64,000 bases of DNA from Dactylellina haptotyla (Eukaryota > Ascomycota > Orbiliomycetes > Orbiliales > Orbiliaceae), in NCBI GenBank assembly GCA_031310005.1, contig CM062382.1, positions 1,550,001 to 1,614,000 of the forward strand, given 5' to 3'. Of this stretch, positions 1-12,024 are shown piece by piece (within the stretch, counting starts at the first letter, position 1; the number at the start of each line of letters is the position of its first letter). Position numbers and translations under genes: made by a program. A model generated the notes under the pieces. It saw nothing but the letters and a program-made list of their open reading frames with translations, searched no databases and was not told where the DNA came from.

Positions 1-242
1 ACTTTCGTGGGAAAGGCGGCCGCCAATCGGTGGCTGGTAGTGGCGGTAGTGGCATCAAAACAATTCATAAAGATGGTATGATTGTGGGAACCGGTGCTGC
101 TGAAATTGGGCAAGGTAATAAGGGTTATGAAATGCTAGCAAAAATGGGATGGAAAACCGGGACTGGACTCGGGAGCAACAGAAGCGGGATTCTCGACCCT
201 GTTCAAGCCATTGTCAAGAATTCTAGATCGGGGCTCGGTTAA
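1..242 (+). CDS. C-terminal end of a G-patch protein (Sqs1-like), 5' part outside the window
   Basis: The frame is open from the left edge (position 3) and stops with TAA at 240-242, giving the last 79 residues. They carry a G-patch: a glycine-rich lead, then NKGYEMLAKMGW, GTGLGS, and a terminal KNSRSGLG. A G-patch at the extreme C-terminus ending in GLG is what fungal Sqs1 proteins (R3H plus G-patch) show. In yeast, Sqs1/Pfa1 activates the DEAH helicase Prp43 in splicing and ribosome assembly. The R3H domain would lie outside the window and cannot be seen, so another G-patch protein is possible. The G-patch call is firm; the Sqs1 assignment is inference. Confidence 0.75.
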   Translation, partial: FRGKGGRQSVAGSGGSGIKTIHKDGMIVGTGAAEIGQGNKGYEMLAKMGWKTGTGLGSNRSGILDPVQAIVKNSRSGLG

Positions 243-566
243 CAATCCTATAAAATCTTAACGGTTATCTCTCGTGAATTTAGGCTTTTAGTGATTGCCG
301 AAAGATATATAATAACACTTTTCAATGTTGCTTCGTTAGTAACCAAACCTGTGTATTGCTAAATAAAAGTGTGTTGAACCCGGAGCTTCTAGCTGCAGCG
401 AAACTGGATGATGTTGTTTTTCTCGTTTGGGAACAGCACCCCAAAAACTTCGCCCTTGGATGCGTACTATTGCAGCAATCAATCGATTCCACAACGACGT
501 ACCAGCCGATTCCCAAACCCGAACCAAGGATCCGCTACGGCGCGATAGTTATCGGACTGGCGCAAG
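243..566. other. Intergenic, no gene seen
   Basis: This separates the G-patch stop from the mL53 start. Open frames on both strands (for example 356-601 +) have no recognisable domain and no start context that would favour them. It probably holds the 3' end of the upstream transcript and the promoter and leader of mL53. Confidence 0.5.
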
Positions 567-934
567 ATGATCACAAAATTCCTCACGAATGTCATCGTTA
601 GCTTTAACCCCTTCTCAAAGGCGTCTAAGAGCGCAAGGATATTCCTATCTTTACTACCACCAGACGCCAGATCAACTATGAAGATTCAAACAAAATTACT
701 ACCACGTGCATCAGAAGACACCCCGAGGGTTTTAATAACATTCAGTACGTTGAGAACCTCTTAAGATTGTGGTTAATTTTGTATTTGATTGTGATTCTAA
801 CATAATACTCCCTATAAGAGGATGGCAAAGTCATGGAGCTAGAGCCATCCAAATTTTCAGTCAAAGACTTGGTAGAGGAGCTTGACAGACATTCAAGAAT
901 CTTAAGGAAGAGGGAGGAGCTCGGTGGTAATTAA
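567..934 (+). CDS. MRPL44: Mitochondrial large-subunit ribosomal protein mL53 (Mrpl44 family)
   Basis: Two exons, 567-744 and 819-934, with a 74-bp intron (donor GTACGT, branch-like TTCTAACA, acceptor ATAAG) give 97 residues; the yeast protein is about the same length. The N-terminus MITKFLTNVIVSFNPF matches the family's opening (Met-Ile-Thr-Lys, then Phe-Asn-Pro-Phe). It is followed by SARIFLSLLPP and, after the splice, by KDGKVMELEPSKFSV and a basic helix ending REELGGN. The splice joins a phase-1 codon to give Lys before DGK, as expected for the family. The protein is a component of the mitochondrial 54S ribosomal subunit. No cleavable presequence is obvious, as is usual in this family. 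Confidence 0.9.
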
Positions 935-1257
935 GAAATTTATATAGATAGATATAGATAGATATAGATACTGCGTCAAAATACAAAAGAACGAGGAATG
1001 GTATTTAAGCAAAGAGCTGGCTAAAAGCAATCACGAGAAATGAGACGCCGTCAGACAGACACAGCCGGACTAAGGTCTTGCAAGTAGCCTCTAGTTTCAC
1101 TGTATCATTATCGTCATAAACCAAGCTACTCTATCTAAAATGGGTGCAAGAGAAAACATATACCTTACGCAGTCACGAATTTCTCTTAATGTATATACGA
1201 ACCACCTTCCATGACCACGGATTCGATTCCAAAAATCCCAAGTATGATGTAACAGTT
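935..1257. other. Convergent intergenic region with short TAGATA repeats
   Basis: This lies between the stop of mL53 and the stop of the minus-strand gene that follows. It contains a small TAGATA/TAGATATAGATA repeat at about 943-970. No gene or RNA was recognised; it presumably holds both 3' UTRs. Confidence 0.5.
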
Positions 1258-3896
1258 TCAGACCTCCAGAATCGTCCTGTCAACATCCTCTACTTCATTG
1301 TTAAGATTCAACCGCCCACAGTTAAGTATAACCACTTTGACAGAGGCAGCATATGCCTCCCTAACGGCACATGCAACGCAAGTCTTGTCCACATCCGCTA
1401 TAATGGCCGCCAGACCCCAGTATGAGCACCATGCCCGGGCGAAAACCTCGTTGTCGCAAACCCCGAAAGCCTCAATAATTAAAACCTCTTCGACTTCGTT
1501 GTTGTAGTACATTTCACTACCGGTTTCCGATTCGCCATCATCCAGGATGTTGCTTCCCCAATTCTTTATCTCCGTCAACTTATCAGGCCGGACAACTCGG
1601 AAATCATATGCATTATACAGTACATGGGGCCCATCTTTGCAAGGGTATGCTGCAATAAATGGAGTGTCATGACGTAAATACACTCGCCAGGACTTTGACG
1701 CAATTGCGAAGGTTATTGACGCATCGTATAGGGTAGGCTCGTTAGGAAACATGCTAAAGTTTGATCGCCCACTTATACTCCGGCTACTTGTGCTCCGTCC
1801 GCTTGCGCTTCTGCCGCTAATGCTTGATGGGGGCCGAGGAGGCTTTTGCGAACCAGGGGGCAGTATCCTCATGATCGTCTGAGACGTTGAGGTAGCGGGC
1901 TGGAAATTAAGCCTTTCGATACGGATATTGTCCGTCGGGTCCTCTAAGTCTGGCTCTAACATGTCGAAATCATCAACGTGTACAGTGGATTCGTGTTCCG
2001 GGAATGATTCGCTATTGGCTGCCATATTGTGTATGTCACTGGGGGTTAGGTGCCCCAAAGGGGGCGCTTGCTTAATCAAAACGACTTCTCCTTTCCATCA
2101 GTAGATATATCGATAACAATGGATTCCTTTAAAGATGCATACCTTCAGACCGGTGAAGCTCAGGACTAGTTGGTAGAGGGCCCAGCCAACCACACATCTG
2201 TCTAACACCTTTGGCTGCACCTAAAACTCTGCCAACTATGCACTCCCACGACCAGTACGTTGACCCCCTCCATTGAAGGCCCGCATTAGGGGCTAAATGC
2301 GAAAGTGATTTTATTGATGGTGGCGCATCTGGATCACAATCGATCAAAGTTTTCATGATAACCCAGGGCATTGTTTTTCCTGGTAACATCAAACCAGTAA
2401 ACCACGACATACAACTAACGCTGCGGTCTTCAACAGCTTTCTCTTTGGCATCGACCTCCGAAAGAATAAATTCAACCTCTGGCATGTTGGGCCATCTCAA
2501 AATATATGTCAGCAACGAGGGGTGGAAGTAGAAAGCAGATCAAATGTAACATCTCGGCAAGCTTACTTAAGGGTCCAGCCAAAGTTTCTTAAAATGTCGA
2601 CTTGGCTATTTTTATTCTGGAAATGAAAGGTTACCGTTGATTGCGCGGTCGGATGTGCCGAAGCTGGGCTTTCAATCTCGACATTCTCTAACCATCGTTG
2701 TGCTAATATTAAATCATACCGAACTTTTACAGGCCAGCTGTGCCTTTGTCCCAATGAGTTATTCAGTGGGCTACGTGACGTTATTCTCAGAAACAACTCT
2801 AGAGAAATAAGCAACTGGTGGAAGAACTTGTTGTTCCCGGCGCTATCGTCCCTATAAAAGAACTCAGGAACGATCTGGTTCTCTAGCTTGCTGAAGTCAA
2901 TCCATTCAGGTCGAGCAAGCACATCGATCAAGTCGTAGACTTGGCGGCCCATTTCAAAACGGTGTGGGTCGTCAGCATGCATTATGCCATCATACAAAAG
3001 ATTCGCATATAGCTCATGATATAGCAGCGTCGGGTCCTATGGGTTAAATAGATTAGTAGCAGATAGGGAATTCAACATCTTCAATTGCTACCCTTACACG
3101 ATCTTCGATTCCCTCATGTTTGAGTTTACGTAGTCTTGACACCACATAATTCATGTTGAGCTTGCGGACTTTAACTTGACCGCCATCGAGGGGAGGGCCA
3201 CCATCGAGCGGACAGCCAAAGGAAGCGGCATATGCTGCTAATGTGATCGTTCCCGGATATATTCCGAAAGCGTCGCGCATGTATGGACGATCCAGCGAAT
3301 CTTGTGGTCGGCCGGCATCTGACATGTCGTTGAAAAAATCTTCCTGAAACTGAGCACAATCCGTGCCCTCGTCGTCCCAGCCATTCGTCGGAACCACAAA
3401 AAAATGATACTGGGTCTTTACATATGCTACTTCTCTACAAGTGCCTTGGAAAACGGGGACGCCCCGAGATATGTACCTGCGAGCCTGTTCTCTTGTTATA
3501 TATGGCGTATGGATATCCAAAGGCGGCCAGTCAACCTGCGGGGGTTCGCCTCTATTCTCAGGAGGGGCCACAAGAAGGCCGCCATTCTGTTGTTCGATGT
3601 AACGATATCGCCTTGAGGTTTTTGATTCCGGGGTTGTGACTCTTGTATCATCGGATCGGGTTACTTGGCTCTCTTCTATGTCCTGCAAAATCCGTATCCA
3701 CGAGCGGGAGTCGCAGATATCGAAAGGTCAGCCCTGCGAGCTTACGGCGGTAATCGGGAGAAACAAGTGCTCCACCAGGAGTTTCAATTTGGATCGTGCC
3801 AACTCGCACCTCGTAATGCTGTGAAAATGATTCTGACCTCCTTGACATACCCCGCTGCCAACCCGGGAAGTTGGCAGGATATGCAGGTCTACTCAT
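1258..3896 (-). CDS. Unrecognised fungal protein, 794 residues, five exons
   Basis: I do not recognise the family. The model has exons 3896-3746, 3675-3098, 3036-2567, 2495-2143 and 2090-1258, total 2,385 nt, in frame throughout. Introns are 52-71 bp with donors GTAAGC, GTAAGG, GTAAGC and GTATGC; the second contains TACTAAT just before CCCATAG. The ATG at 3896 follows an in-frame stop directly. The N-terminal half is globular, with an aromatic and basic stretch (TPYITREQARRYISRG). The middle has YDGIMHADDPHRFEMG. Near residues 570-590 there is a serine-arginine repeat (SGRSASGRSTSSRSISGR), followed by a C-terminal globular part rich in Cys and Ala. No signal peptide, membrane segment or catalytic motif stands out. 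The apparent frame change near 3,690 is explained by the first intron. It could be a lineage-restricted fungal family. Confidence 0.75.
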
Positions 3897-5801
3897 CTAA
3901 TTGTTGTTTCCTGCTGTCGAGGGGCGGAGCAAGCTAGAATGTTTGAAGCCATCTAAGCCATCACTCTGAGATTCGACCCCTCTTGGTCTTAAAAATGATC
4001 CTGGACTGAGAAGTCGTGTAATGCCGTCCGAATATCAATTCTTGAGCAGCTGGAAAGATAGACTGTAGAGTGGTTGTAGCGAAAGCAAATCGAACAACCA
4101 GCACTTCAAAGTAGGCAATAACCAGTGGACAGACAGCAAATAACTCATTTGGTGTGCTCCGCTTGTCTAGTGATAGCGAGGTGTGAACTACCCCTCCAAC
4201 CCAACTTGGTGGCCAACCTTGGTGACAACACGATCAAATCAAAATCTGGCGGGTTGGACAGTTGCGTACAGTACATGTACATATACCTGCGCATGACATT
4301 ACATACAGCGTATGTACACGTACCCAACTGAAATAAAGGGTAAATAGCAGCCACTTCTATCTTATAGAGATATAATTAATGGTATATGCGTATTTATGGG
4401 TATGCGCTTGCCGAATAACCATATCGCTATTTCGATCTTGCTGGAACAAATGTTGGGCAAACCGGCTGAGCAGCAATAGCTCAAGACAGTACAGCACGAC
4501 CTCCATCTACGTGTTTGAAATTCATTCCCGCCACAATAACCATCTCCCCGATGGCCTATCCAAACAAAACTTGCATGCTTGCAAGGTGGACACCAAGAGT
4601 GATGCTACCAGAGAACGTGTACCAATGCAAGTGCGCTACGTGCATACCACAGTTTGACCAATGATCACGTTATATTGGTCCACTAACAACATATGACTAA
4701 ATCGTTTATACCTGGGAGCGAGACCCACTTGTTGGCTGTGATTAAATTCAGCTAAAACAGACCCCCGCCTGAATAAAGAGATTCAAACGTGTGTAAGTCG
4801 ATGCATAACTTGAACTACCTACGCGAAAGGCCTACCAAGACAAAATATTCGCAGATATATTAGGTACTAGGTTATTGAAAATAAAGCTTGTATGAGACTA
4901 CAACTCCAAAAAAGTAATTTCAATACAAAACAAACTCGGGCATAACCAAAACCATCAATTTAGAGTAACTGAACCGAGTAGAGACGCCATTGAGGTATAC
5001 ATGGAATGAGGAGAGAAAAAAATAATCTTATCAGATCCCAAGCCTGTATCTGATAAAAGTATAGAACAAGAATATTCAACATAAAAAGATTTAAAAAACT
5101 ATGACCCAACCGTTAAGAAACAATATATTTGCAGCCGCCGTTTACATCAGACACCTATAAAACCCCATTCCAATTCCAATACTTAGATTCGAACAGATAG
5201 CGAGAAACAATAAGAACCAACGAACCATAATTGAACTAACGCCAAAATCTTGCAGGTACCAACCTATCAATCCGTCCCAAGAATGCTCCCGAGACAATGG
5301 TTATAGAACGCCTACCCAAAAGACACAAAACGAGATAAAAACAAGTAAACGAGAGGATGACGTATAGGGAATAGATGACGAAGCATTAACAATTGTACGA
5401 GGCGTAATCCGGAGTGCAACTTCAAAGGAAATGATGGTGAAATAACCAGATAGAGCAAACCAAAAAAAGTGAACCCAAAACTCCATAAGATAGAAACCAC
5501 CCAAAAATTAGGAACAAAGGGAAACAAATCTTCGTAATGGGTATGGGATGGCAGCATTCTACTAGCTCGTATGCAACGCGGAATAAAATTCATGCGGATG
5601 GAATCCGACTACAACAAAAGATACAGTGTAACGAGCTGGAGAACCAAACGAAAACAGGGGAGTAAGAGCAACGGCCCACGAGATAGATCATATAAGAGAT
5701 AATGCAAGAAGGGTATTCGGGAGTAATTTCAGAACCTTGAGTGGACCAATAAGACCCCAGGTCCGGGGGGGTAAGCTGGATGGGCATTTGGGGCGGAGGA
5801 T
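3897..5801. other. 1.9-kb intergenic tract, no gene seen
   Basis: Upstream of the 794-residue gene and downstream of the SWIRM gene. Several short open frames exist on both strands (for example 4379-4657 + and 5312-5593 -), but they overlap each other, lack domains and do not extend by plausible splicing. No tRNA-like fold or repeat was noticed. Confidence 0.5.
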
Positions 5802-6923
5802 CTAAAGATGGTGTTTCAGAGCTTGAGGCGAGAGCCAGCCAACCTTTTCAAAAGCCGCAAACAGACGGGATGCTTTGTTGACGTCAATGTGGCAGACCTG
5901 CTGAGCATGCGTCCGTGAAAAAACAGTATTTCCCGCCCGAAGCCTTGTAACTCGCTCCAGAAATATCAGGCGCTTTTGTGTAAGGTATTGTCCACAAGAA
6001 AGCTTGAGTGTTGAAGCTAGATGCTGCTCAGCTTTATGAAGAAGATGTCTGTCGGGGTCATTAGATATATCCAGAGGTGCCCCAGACCAATCTACGTGCA
6101 AACATCTTGGGTTGTCGGGCAAAACGTCGGCCGACGGGGTAACATCTTCCACTGTTGAATAGTGAATATCTTTTCGAGTGGTTGTCACAGGCTTGGACTG
6201 TCGGCTGAACTTTGGCTTCGTGACCTTGTTATCGGTGCTTCTATGAATGCGGACTTTGTCTTTCGGCGAGGTCGTCATTTCAGAACCCGTGCTTCGGGCT
6301 CTTTGATGCAACTTTTTGGGGGCGGGTGTAACCACCTTTGGAGAGGAAATCGGAATGGCTGATTTTGTTGACTTCACCAGCTTAGCGGAGTTCAGTTGTT
6401 GTCTGAGAAAGGCTCTTTCTCTTTGGTAGTAATCCAGAGGATTTCGGAAACAGTCTTGCCATGCATTTGACTTGAATTTCGGAGCAGGTAATTCTCGACG
6501 CTGGGGCCATGTTCCGGTTTTAAAGGATTCCCGGCTAGCGAGGAAGCTCGGCTTGGAGGCGATCCCTGACGGCTCCTGATAGGGCTCTGGAAGATCAAAT
6601 AGCGGACGTTGATTTTCATCGCTTAGAGGGGTGTCGTATAAAACCGGGTCTCTGTTAAGTATTGAAGGACCAAGGTCTGAGGGAACCTCAGAGATTTGTC
6701 GAGCGATGAATGGAGATGGGGGTGGTGATAAAATCCCGCTCAGTGATGGTGCCCTCTTATCACTATATCTAGTATCTGTGAAACCGGACGAGCTATCTGG
6801 GCGAGGAGAATATGTAAAGCTCATTGAAGGACGTTTGAACGGCGACGGTTCTGGAGTCCGCGGCATCTGGCCAGATGAAGTTGTAGGGTCTGCGAGGATG
6901 GGTGCTGTGGTTTCCACTTCCAT
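5802..6923 (-). CDS. SWIRM-domain protein (Fun19 / Laf-like)
   Basis: A single exon of 373 residues starting at the ATG at 6923. The first ~270 residues are low-complexity, rich in Ser and Pro (PRTPEPSPFKRPSMS), with basic patches. The last ~90 form a SWIRM domain: DNPRCLHVDWSG, ASTLKLSCGQYLTQKR, IFLERVTRL, then HAQQVCHIDVNKASRLF and AFEKVGWL at the C-terminus. SWIRM folds bind DNA or nucleosomes and occur in chromatin complexes. A short protein with only a C-terminal SWIRM matches yeast Fun19/YOR338W and the Laf proteins linked to the fission yeast Clr6 deacetylase complex. The family call is secure; the complex membership is inferred. Confidence 0.88.
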   Translation of the reverse strand: MEVETTAPILADPTTSSGQMPRTPEPSPFKRPSMSFTYSPRPDSSSGFTDTRYSDKRAPSLSGILSPPPSPFIARQISEVPSDLGPSILNRDPVLYDTPLSDENQRPLFDLPEPYQEPSGIASKPSFLASRESFKTGTWPQRRELPAPKFKSNAWQDCFRNPLDYYQRERAFLRQQLNSAKLVKSTKSAIPISSPKVVTPAPKKLHQRARSTGSEMTTSPKDKVRIHRSTDNKVTKPKFSRQSKPVTTTRKDIHYSTVEDVTPSADVLPDNPRCLHVDWSGAPLDISNDPDRHLLHKAEQHLASTLKLSCGQYLTQKRLIFLERVTRLRAGNTVFSRTHAQQVCHIDVNKASRLFAAFEKVGWLSPQALKHHL

Positions 6924-9900
6924 GTCTAGGGGAATGGCTTAACCTACGGGAAAGCTCTGCGAATTATTGGAGTGAACGATTTCGAAACAGGGTTGGAATC
7001 GATCAATGAATCGAACAGTTGGTTCGGTGTCTTTAATACTGGAGCGAACGGCTCAGGTTAGCTTGGCCTGGGCGTAACAGAGGGGTTGAGTCAATGGCAG
7101 AACAAAAATTTCATAGAGAAAAACGAAAGGACGTGGGAAAGCACAAATTGGCAGCTTCAAAAAGGGGGGGGATTATAATTAAGGATTCGTCAGACAGGAA
7201 GGCTCAAATCAAGAGGATATCAATGCTAAGAGAATGTGTGGCTGGGTGACGAATGATGGAAGATCCTAGAGTTGCGGCGTTAGGACATAGGCAGACTGAT
7301 AAATAATGGAGCCGCCGCCGACTTATGTAATCGCAACCAGATCCGCCGCAAGACCGAGGAGAAAGCAAGGCCTTGTAAAATAAAATGAAAGAATAAAAGG
7401 CATGGCGGTATACAGGTCATCATGAGGAATGGATAAACTGAGGGAGCGGAATTTCGAGGGAAGAGTTTCCCCACATACAGCCTACCAAAATATGTGTTGC
7501 GCTGTGTCCGAGCACTGTGTTGCGCTGTGTGTTGTGTGGCAAAGCCGAAGAAGGGAGAAAAGACAAGGGGGATTTGTCAGCGTTTCCGTCCACTTCCAAG
7601 GGCGATGAGTCGTCGCAAGATTCAATCACGTGAACGGTTTGAGACGCTGTGAGAGCAAATGAGCATAAGATTCGGACGGGAGGTAGGAAGATGGAGAGGT
7701 AAGGAGGAAAAGCAGGATAAGGGAAAAGGATATAATCCTAGAATAGTCGGGCTCGGAGGCTCAAGAATGCCGGGCGTACGTATGTACAACTGGGCGTCTG
7801 GCAGTTTCGATGGCAGGCTGGCCTGGCTGTGGCCGGCTTGCTGACTGGAGCACCGGCTGTGCGAAAAGTGCACCAGAAAAATGACGGTACGAGCAAAAAG
7901 CAAGCGCAAAGAAGGACGAGTTAAGAGTCACGGCCGACGTGAGCCTTGTTTCAAAATGACGATGTCAACAAACGTCTTTGGCCCCCGATAGGTTTCCTCC
8001 GCGAGAGCCTCCTCGATTGGCCAATTCCGCTGGAAAGGATCTATGGGTCTCCCCGGGATATGTTCGCATTCAGACCAAAGGCTGGTCACATGCGACACAA
8101 GCTGTGTCTGGGTGACATCTGGTCCAGACGGGCCTCAAAACCACACTTGTCGCATGTTCTAAAGGGTTCCGGGAAAGGCAAAGCAGGGGAAAAAAAATAT
8201 TGAAATTAAAATTGAAATTGAAACAAGAAGCAAGAGAAGGTGACTGTCTATGCAAAGCAAGTTCTGGTTTGTTCCCATCCCTCAAAGCAGCAGGATTCAA
8301 GGATCTGGTGGGCTTGCCTTTGTTGGGAGGTGGGCGCAAAATGAATTTCGAATTGAGAAAACAAAGTAAAGTAACAACTTGACCGAAGCGGCGGGTTGGG
8401 TAGATAGAATACAAGAATTTGAGTAGAAGCTTACCCTGTCACAATTGACTCCTAGACCATCAAGTCTATCAGAAGACAACCGTTGGCGGAATGATTGTAT
8501 TGATAGCTAACGTTATAACTCCTTACAATTCGAGGCCGCGATATCGAAAAATGCTAAGAAGAAGGGGGACGAAGGAAGAGCTGGTGTTCGAGCGGGAAAG
8601 GGAATATACCCGCGAGGGTAGCCAGAAGTTTGACCGCCCTGTTACTCTTGTTGAAGGTCCAACCTTCTCCGTCGTGCCTGCGCTGGTAATAACCGTGATG
8701 CTGACAATGCTGAATCTGAACAACACAAACTCCAAAAGCGTGCTTTTGTGTGCTTTGTTGCGCAGCTGTGGTTCGAATTGGAGCAATATATTATGTTACT
8801 TTCGGGAGAAAACAATCAGAGGCTCTCCTCTCTATCCATAGCGCTGTATTGAAGATGGCGAAGAGGTTGTGAATTAATTCACGACTGGTAATTAGAAGTA
8901 AAAGTGAAGAAAAGCGGACCCAATCCAAAAGATTCCTGGAGAGACTGGTAAATAAAGGGAAGGCATAGTCTTTGCGCCGCCTGCGAAAGGTGATATTATG
9001 CATTCGCAGACAACTACTATCTTTGGTCATGTACCAGCCCTGTGATTGGCTGAAAGCCGGGAAAAGATGTGGTCAACCTGACCTCTCGGAAAAGCAATTC
9101 TAGTGAGCCAGAAGCAGGGAAGAGTGCTTTAAAAAAGCAAATTAGGGTGTTCTGATGGTGGGGCGGGCCAGACGAGGTGTGTGTCACCAGACGCACGTAC
9201 GAGCATTCTGATGCCCATTTTTGGGAGCCTACCAACCTGACCTTTTCGAAAGGCTTATCCGATGAGTCGACACAGGCGGGAGCACCCCATCGTGCAGAAG
9301 GTGCTGGATTGAGAATGCAATGTCTGGACCATCCTGTCCTTGCACACTTCGCATTCGGTGATTTTCGGCTCGACTCTGGTCGGCGGCTGAACCAACTGGG
9401 CGAGAATTACCTTGCCGGACAAGCCTCGATGTCGCCGGGTCGAGACGGGACAGAGCTCACGGAACGGGTAGTCCAGCGCGCGGGGCTGTCATTAAGATTG
9501 TCCTCGTGCTAGAGCTCCAGCAATTCCAAACCACCGAGTCCTAGCGTCTTTTTACCAATCTTCAACTTTCCGATGCAATGCAAAAGACCGAAATTTACAT
9601 CTGAACTGCCCCGCTGGATTGATTGATCAAACAACTTAGCCTTGACATTTCAGTTTATCCTAGTCAATCCATCTCTAGGTTGAAAGCGCAATAACTTAGA
9701 AGCTGTAGTCTGCGTTTTGATAGTCTCAGTCGATTTCCGTCGCCCTCTAAACAGCCTCGTTGTTGGCCTCCTGCTCAAAGGAGCTGAAGTTCTCGTCTGT
9801 GCTAAAAGGTGTGCGACTGGCGAAACGACTGAGCGACAGGGATGTCAGCAGTGAGTCGGCCCGCTGGTACCAGTACATGCATCACAAATCAGGAATCCAG

Positions 9901-12024
9901 TAAAAACATCGGATGAAAAGTTCATCCACACACCACCCCAGCAAATTCAGATGATCCCGTTTGAAATACGAATCCATCAATGTTTCCGTTTAGACCCGAG
10001 AGGGGAGGTTTGGAGCCTACGCTTCCCCGCTCAGAATATTTGCCTAGGAGGCTTTTACAAAGACAATAAACCCGTCTGGAATCTGCCATTTCAGGTTTAT
10101 TCAGGCAAAGCTCGAGCTGGGCGCCGACGGAGATGCTCAAAGTAACGACTGTCCCGCTCAAGCCTATTTTTAGTGGGCTTGCGGTACAGCACCAGACTGA
10201 TTGGCTACCTGACCTCGTGGAATTACGTACAGGGCATGTGCAGATCACATGCGCCTCGACGCGTTTCCCCACCTTGCTTCAATCGGAACATGAGCCTCTG
10301 TACCCCTCAATTGTTCAATCCTCCTCAAGATCCCAACCTTTGATCCAGCAATGTTTCCCTGCACAAATGACCATAAGCTTTACCTTCCTTGAAGCAATAA
10401 TACCAAAACCAATTACTTTCGCTTAACACTTACAACACGTACTTAGTAGCTATGTAATATTTTGTACCCGAGATAAGAGGTTCTCCACCTCCCACTCTCT
10501 TATCGATATGTTCCCTGTAAGTTTCTGCACCATGTCAAACTTAGTCAACCCAGAAGACTAGACGAGACCGGAACAGGGTGCGGGAGCATCAACGTCCCTT
10601 GTGCATCTATCTGCAAGATATAAGCTGCATTTTCCGACTCCGAAACTTTGGAATCACAAATTTGCTGATATGTGTGCGGCATTTCCTTTTTCCTTTCTTT
10701 ATGCATCGGCATCGAAAAGCATGAATTCCAAAGATCTTCCAGACTTCTGCTCGAGGGGGAGGCACGCATTTAATTCATAATCCTTGAAAATACTAACTCC
10801 AAATTAGGTAGATAACTAACTCTTTTGTACAAAAGAACGAACAAATGGGCTAAGCACCCTCATTCACAGGTGTTGGGGGCGGGCCTGGTATGATCATACA
10901 GCTGTACAGGGCTCGCGGAACAGTTCATCTCTTCAAGTGTCGCAATATTGACACAAAATTTGAAAATTTGATCAAGTATACTTTGTTGGTTTGAGCGGTA
11001 CGTCATATTTCTTGTGATCTCACGCGTGATAAAGATAAGCCATTAATATATTCGAATATACATACCCTGCCCCATTTGATCTTTCAAAAATTTCTTCCTT
11101 TTCCTTCCTTTCTTTTTCTTCAAGGTAGTTTTCGGGTGCTAGGGTTCGGCCTAGCGATCATGCGCCTCGGTCATCCTGCCACTCGTCCACTGTCAATGTG
11201 ACCTGGAAATACCACAAATGAACACTCAACCAACACTTTCAGGTATCGGAACAAGCTCAACACCGCACAAACCGGGCCTTTTTTTAATATTTATTTTTAT
11301 AGGACGCTTTCTAAGCCAACCATCATTTTTAGTCTTATAATGCACTAATACATGTATTTAGTCGTAAATTAGTATAAGGCGTATTTCCTTGGAATGTTCA
11401 GTAGTCCTTGGGGGTATATTCGGATAAAGAATTGGCTTCATGCCCTGGGACGGTTGCCATGGAACTTGGGCACCGCAAGAAAAGTATACCGGGCACATCT
11501 TATTCTAGCCGGAAGGTTGGGGGTTTCGAACCACAATTTTACCTCTGCGTCGACTAAGTGATACGTGATACTATCTCTCTCTCTTTCTATCTATATATAT
11601 CTAATAGAGAATTCGAATTTTGCCTGTTTGGAGCACACAGTAATGTAATCACGTGAGAATTTTTTTTTTTTTTAAAAAAAGCTGGAGGCAGTCTGTTTTA
11701 GCATATGCGCTAAAAATATTTAAACCAGGGGAAAAAGTAAAAGGAGAAAGAAACCTAAATCACAGCACAGGTAGTCATTGATATGAACTTTTCGAAACCT
11801 AGCTACCAGCTTGCATATATATATGTGTGTGGGGTGTTTTTTTTGTTTTTGTGAGGGTCCAAGTCGACTTTTCACAATGCAAATATATATCAACTAAGCA
11901 TATGACGGATGAGGAGAGCGAAAATGGAAAGTGACAGAGATCTCGTAAACCATGACTGCTATATGATAGCAGAGGCGACGTTAGAACAACAAACTGATCT
12001 AGACAGTCTAGAAAGGGGCAGATT
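6924..12024. other. 5.1-kb tract without a recognisable gene
   Basis: It lies between the SWIRM gene start and the Gis2 3' end. Open frames such as 7622-7909 -, 8491-8841 + and 9177-9512 + are short, overlap on both strands and have no family features. There are simple-sequence stretches: GAAATT repeats near 8,200, CT/TATC repeats near 11,570-11,600, a T/A tract near 11,660-11,680 and alternating TA/TG near 11,816-11,845. The part next to 6924 is likely promoter and leader of the SWIRM gene. A non-coding transcript cannot be excluded. Confidence 0.45.

Noticed and set aside
3648-3745. Apparent frameshift in the 794-residue gene
   Set aside because: A 70-bp intron (3,676-3,745; donor GTAAGC, acceptor CATAG) joins the two frames and the full model is divisible by three.
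11515-11545. GGTTCGAA-like sequence suggesting a tRNA T-arm on the minus strand
   Set aside because: The flanking bases do not pair as a T-stem and no acceptor, D or anticodon arms can be drawn.
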